DNA of 8,909 bases. Origin: Dehalococcoidia bacterium UBA1328. Lineage in GTDB: Bacteria > Chloroflexota > Dehalococcoidia > Lucifugimonadales > Lucifugimonadaceae. Below the pieces are notes generated by a model. It was not told the origin of the DNA, made no database searches, and saw only the letters and a program-made list of their open reading frames with translations. Position numbers and translations under genes: made by a program. The stretch covers positions 205,790-214,698 of the forward strand of contig DBTA01000036.1 of NCBI GenBank assembly GCA_002306815.1, read 5' to 3'. Shown here one piece after another: positions 5,491 to 8,909 of the stretch. Each line of letters opens with the position of its first letter. Positions within the stretch are counted from its first letter, which is position 1.

Positions 5491-8400
5491 ATGGTCATCG
5501 CTGATCGTCGGTTAGCCCCTTCAGAACAGCCCGGTTACAAAGGCTTCAACAGCATATCGAACAACGTTGATGTTCCAAGCTTGGTCCAAGTTCAGGTCAA
5601 CTCGTACGAGTGGCTAAAGAACGGCGGACTCAAAGATCTTCTCGAAGAGATCTCACCGATTGAGGACTTCTCAGGAGGTCGTTTCGATCTCCGATTCCTC
5701 AGTCACGAGGTTCGAGAGCCGAAGTACACCGAACGTGAGTGCCGCAAGCGTGAGGTTACCTACTCCGCTCCGTTGTACATCACTGTTCAACTCGTTATCA
5801 AAGAGACTGGCGAAGTCAAAGAGCAAACTTTGTTCTTCGGCGACATCCCAATGATGACACGCAACGGTACGTTCGTAATCAACGGTGCCGAGCGTGTTGT
5901 AGTTTCGCAGCTTGTACGATCACCCGGTGCGTATTTCACCACGAAAGCCGACCCTGCAACAGGACGCGAGCTCTGCAGCGCCAAGCTAATTCCATATCGC
6001 GGCGCGTGGGTCGAGCTGGAAACCAGCAACAAGGACCTCTTGTCGGTAAAGGTAGACCGAAAGCGTAAGGCTCCAATTTCAACGCTTCTGCGAGCACTTG
6101 GCTGGGCGACTGACGAAGAAATTCTTGGTCTGGTAGCTGATGTAGATGATGACCCGGTTCACAACTACATGCAGGCAACTATTGCTAAGGACACTTCAGC
6201 AACAACCGAGGAAGAAGCCCTTCTAGAGTTCTACCGACGCCTCCGACCTGGAGAGCCGCCGAGTGTTGACAACGCCCGAGAGCTTATAGAGAGCCTCTTC
6301 TTCAACGATCGTAAATACGATCTTGGTCCTGTCGGTCGATACAAGCTCAACCGACGACTCGGTCTTGAAGAGAAGACCCGAACCCTGACGAAGAACGACA
6401 TTGTTGAACTGATTCGACGAATGATCACCATCAACAACGGTCGAGCATCTAACGACGACATTGACCACCTAGGCAACCGACGAGTACGAGCGGTCGGTGA
6501 GCTGATCCAGAACCAGTTACGTGTTGGACTCCTTCGAATGGAACGCGTTGTAAAAGAGCGCATGACCACGCAGATGGACCCAGCGACCACGACTCCGGCT
6601 GCGCTGATCAATATCCGGCCCGTTGTTGCTGCAGTTCGGGAGTTCTTTGGTGGTTCACAGCTTTCGCAGTTCATGGACCAGACGAACCCGCTAGCAGAGT
6701 TGACTCACAAGCGCCGGCTTTCAGCTCTTGGTCCGGGTGGGCTTTCACGTGAGCGTGCCGGTTTCGATGTACGTGACGTTCACGCATCCCATTACGGACG
6801 AATCTGCCCGATCGAGACTCCTGAAGGACCAAACATTGGTTTGCTGGGTTCTCTTTCGACATATGCACGTCTGAATGAATTCGGATTCATCGAGACCCCG
6901 TACCGCAAGGTACTTCGTTCGATGAACAGTAAAAACCCGGACATTCAAGGACGAACGCCAACCGAGGACATTGTCGATGAAAGCGGCAAAGTTGTAGTTG
7001 AAGCTGGTAAACCGATCACTATTCCAATGTCGGAAGTAGTAAACGCCCTGCACGCAAAGGATATTTCCGTACAGGCCTACGTCACGACGGCGGAAGGCGA
7101 TCGTGAATACCTCTCAGCAGATGATGAAGAGAAGTTCACCATTGGTCAGGCAACCACACCAATGGACGCCAAGGGTCAGATCACAACAAATCTTGTTGAG
7201 GTTCGGCAAGGCGGATCGGAAGCCTACACAGAAGTGAACCCTGATGAGGTTCAATACCTCGACGTTTCGCCAATGCAGATCGTTAGCATTTCGACTGCAT
7301 TGATTCCATTTCTTGAGCATGACGACGCAAACCGGGCGCTAATGGGATCGAACATGCAACGTCAGGCTGTTCCGCTCATCAAGCCACAGGCTCCACTTGT
7401 AGGAACCGGTATGGAGTGGCGAGTTGCAACAGACTCCGGTCAGGTTGTGATGTCTGAGACAGACGGTGTTGTGTCTGAATCGACTAGTGACTACGTCAAA
7501 GTCATCGACAATTCTGGTGAAGAGACACAGTACCAGCTGACCAAGTTCGTTCGCTCTAACCAGGGCACATCGATTAACCAACACCCTATCGTTTACAAAG
7601 GCGACAAGGTTATTCCTGGTTCGCCTCTTGCCGACAGTTCATCGACGGACAACGGTGAACTCGCACTCGGCCAGAACCTGCTCGTTGGCTTCATGACCTT
7701 TGATGGCCACAACTACGAAGACGCGATCATCCTGAACGAAGACCTTGTGAAGGAAGACCGCTACACGTCTATTCACATTGACAAGCACGAGGTCGAAGCT
7801 CGAGAGACGAAGCTTGGGCCTGAAGAAATTACTCGTGACATTCCAAACGTCGGTGAAGAGAGTCTTCGGGACCTCGATGACGATGGAATAGTGCGAATTG
7901 GTGCGTGGGTAACTCCAGGTGACATTCTCGTCGGAAAGATTACTCCGAAGGGTGAAACCGAACTTACTGCTGAAGAAAAGCTCTTGCGAGCCATCTTCGG
8001 TGAAAAGGCTCGTGACGTAAAAGACACGAGCTTGCGAGTTCCCCACGGCCAACACGGCAAGGTCATCGACGTCCGTGTCCTCACGAAGGAAAATGGAGAC
8101 GACTTGCAGCCTGGTGTCACCAAGACCGTTCGAGTTTGGGTAGCCCACACTCGAAAGATTAGCGAAGGCGACAAGATGGCTGGTCGACACGGTAACAAGG
8201 GAATCGTGGCAAAAATTCTTCCACGTGAAGACATGCCGTTCCTACCTGACGGCACACCGCTCGACGTCATGTTGAACCCGATCGGTGTACCTTCTCGAAT
8301 GAACCTCGGACAGCTGCTCGAAACCCACCTTGGTTGGGCTGCGAACACGCTTGGTTTCCATGCTAGGACTCCAGTGTTCGACGGTGCACAGGATTCGGTT

Positions 8401-8909
8401 ATAGAAGACCAGATTGCTCGGGCATGGTTCGTTCGTGAATCTCATGCGAAAGACCACCGCGATATCGACTCGAACGTGATTGACTGGAAGAAAGTTGATG
8501 CCTACCTCGAAGCGCGTGGTTTCGAACGAGACCGACTCTGGAGCGATGCTCAGTCAAACCGCGGTGTAGCTCGTGAAGCCTGTCTCAGGATATGGCTGAA
8601 GGAGTACGGAGATGTTGAGACCGAGGGTTTAAAGCCTTCAGAACTCATGCAGGAAGCGCTCAAAGTTTCGCGAGAACGTAACCTATCTGCTCCGATCTTC
8701 GGAAAGCAGCTTCTCAATGACGGTCGAACGGGTATGCCGTACGATGCACCGGTTACCGTCGGTAACGTCTACATGCTGAAGCTGATTCACCTTGTTCAGG
8801 ACAAGATTCACGCTCGTTCTACTGGACCTTACTCGCTCATCACGCAGCAGCCGCTCGGCGGTAAAGCGCAGTTCGGTGGACAGCGATTTGGTGAAATGGA
8901 AGTTTGGGC
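5491..8909 (+). CDS. rpoB: RNA polymerase beta subunit, partial (3' end outside window)
   Basis: This is the beta subunit of the core RNA polymerase. The open frame runs 1139 codons from ATG 5491 without a stop to the window end, just after GQRFGEMEVW. About 100 residues are missing by comparison with Mycobacterium RpoB. Visible regions are LLEEISPIEDFSG (50-62), the NGAERVVVSQLVRSPG block (131-146) and the rifampicin region SQLSQFMDQTNPLAELTHKR (389-408). GPGGLSRERAG is at 414-424 and HYGRICPIETPEGPNIGL at 434-451. Later come EHDDANRALMG (609-619), GHNYEDAIILNE (739-750), the active-centre segment GDKMAGRHGNKG (893-904, Lys895 and Lys903) and TGPYSLITQQPLGGKAQFGG (1111-1130). The key rifampicin-contact positions carry sensitive-type residues (Asp396, His406, Ser411). 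Two long stretches have no counterpart in the Mycobacterium and E. coli proteins as I recall them: about 476-537 and about 971-1070. rpoC is expected next, beyond the window. Confidence 0.97.
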   Translation, partial: MVIADRRLAPSEQPGYKGFNSISNNVDVPSLVQVQVNSYEWLKNGGLKDLLEEISPIEDFSGGRFDLRFLSHEVREPKYTERECRKREVTYSAPLYITVQLVIKETGEVKEQTLFFGDIPMMTRNGTFVINGAERVVVSQLVRSPGAYFTTKADPATGRELCSAKLIPYRGAWVELETSNKDLLSVKVDRKRKAPISTLLRALGWATDEEILGLVADVDDDPVHNYMQATIAKDTSATTEEEALLEFYRRLRPGEPPSVDNARELIESLFFNDRKYDLGPVGRYKLNRRLGLEEKTRTLTKNDIVELIRRMITINNGRASNDDIDHLGNRRVRAVGELIQNQLRVGLLRMERVVKERMTTQMDPATTTPAALINIRPVVAAVREFFGGSQLSQFMDQTNPLAELTHKRRLSALGPGGLSRERAGFDVRDVHASHYGRICPIETPEGPNIGLLGSLSTYARLNEFGFIETPYRKVLRSMNSKNPDIQGRTPTEDIVDESGKVVVEAGKPITIPMSEVVNALHAKDISVQAYVTTAEGDREYLSADDEEKFTIGQATTPMDAKGQITTNLVEVRQGGSEAYTEVNPDEVQYLDVSPMQIVSISTALIPFLEHDDANRALMGSNMQRQAVPLIKPQAPLVGTGMEWRVATDSGQVVMSETDGVVSESTSDYVKVIDNSGEETQYQLTKFVRSNQGTSINQHPIVYKGDKVIPGSPLADSSSTDNGELALGQNLLVGFMTFDGHNYEDAIILNEDLVKEDRYTSIHIDKHEVEARETKLGPEEITRDIPNVGEESLRDLDDDGIVRIGAWVTPGDILVGKITPKGETELTAEEKLLRAIFGEKARDVKDTSLRVPHGQHGKVIDVRVLTKENGDDLQPGVTKTVRVWVAHTRKISEGDKMAGRHGNKGIVAKILPREDMPFLPDGTPLDVMLNPIGVPSRMNLGQLLETHLGWAANTLGFHARTPVFDGAQDSVIEDQIARAWFVRESHAKDHRDIDSNVIDWKKVDAYLEARGFERDRLWSDAQSNRGVAREACLRIWLKEYGDVETEGLKPSELMQEALKVSRERNLSAPIFGKQLLNDGRTGMPYDAPVTVGNVYMLKLIHLVQDKIHARSTGPYSLITQQPLGGKAQFGGQRFGEMEVW

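Noticed and set aside
6655..6729. Alanine in place of serine at the E. coli RpoB 522 position, a possible rifampicin-resistance change
   Set aside because: NPLAELTHKRR is a common natural variant, for example in Bacillus-type RpoB, and the main resistance positions have sensitive-type residues.
7639..8348. Two minus-strand open frames of 183 and 191 codons
   Set aside because: Both are shadows of rpoB, and their translations show no family features.
1..8909. Insertion sequence, prophage, CRISPR array or other mobile element
   Set aside because: No transposase, integrase, direct-repeat array or terminal repeats were seen. All large frames are accounted for by the listed genes.

Overview
The window looks like an ordinary chromosomal segment of a bacterium with roughly balanced base composition. 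The best taxonomic clue is the partial RpoB. Its N-terminal half combines the stretches FFGDIPMMT and ETSNKDLLSVKVDRKRK, and it carries two long insertions relative to the Mycobacterium and E. coli proteins I remember. Together these resemble Chloroflexota of the Dehalococcoidia/SAR202 type more than Actinomycetota. This is recall-based inference at low to moderate confidence, and an actinobacterial relative is the main alternative.

Layout, left to right. Bases 1-46 hold the 5' part of a tRNA-Asp (GTC) on the minus strand, cut by the window edge. A small glutaredoxin-like gene (179-436, minus) follows. Next comes a copper-homeostasis cluster read leftward: csoR (3543-3238), copA (3251-882, overlapping csoR by 14 bases) and a small YHS-domain protein (794-591). 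Upstream of csoR is a compact control region (about 3590-3622). It has nested inverted repeats of the CsoR-operator type flanked by two outward-facing -10-like hexamers. Diverging from it is a c-type cytochrome lipoprotein gene (3670-4129, plus). That gene appears to be dead: the signal peptide is out of frame with the only plausible ATG by one base, and an in-frame TAA separates the haem motif from the rest of the fold. A PAP2/AUR1-like membrane protein (5029-4085, minus) converges on it, and the two overlap by 45 bases. A 461-base intergenic region then carries a good sigma-70-type promoter and a leader of about 183 bases with alternative hairpins. It leads into rpoB (5491 to the window end, plus), which lacks about its last 100 residues.

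How the genes work together. CsoR would repress the csoR-copA-YHS operon until Cu(I) binds its Cys-His-Cys site. CopA then pumps Cu(I) out of the cytoplasm, and the YHS protein may bind or hand over metal. The cytochrome probably once belonged to the same copper-responsive region. PAP2 and rpoB are not obviously connected to copper. I found no mobile element, CRISPR array or new defence-like system. The most notable items are the two-lesion cytochrome pseudogene, the symmetric CsoR control region, and the rpoB leader and insertions.
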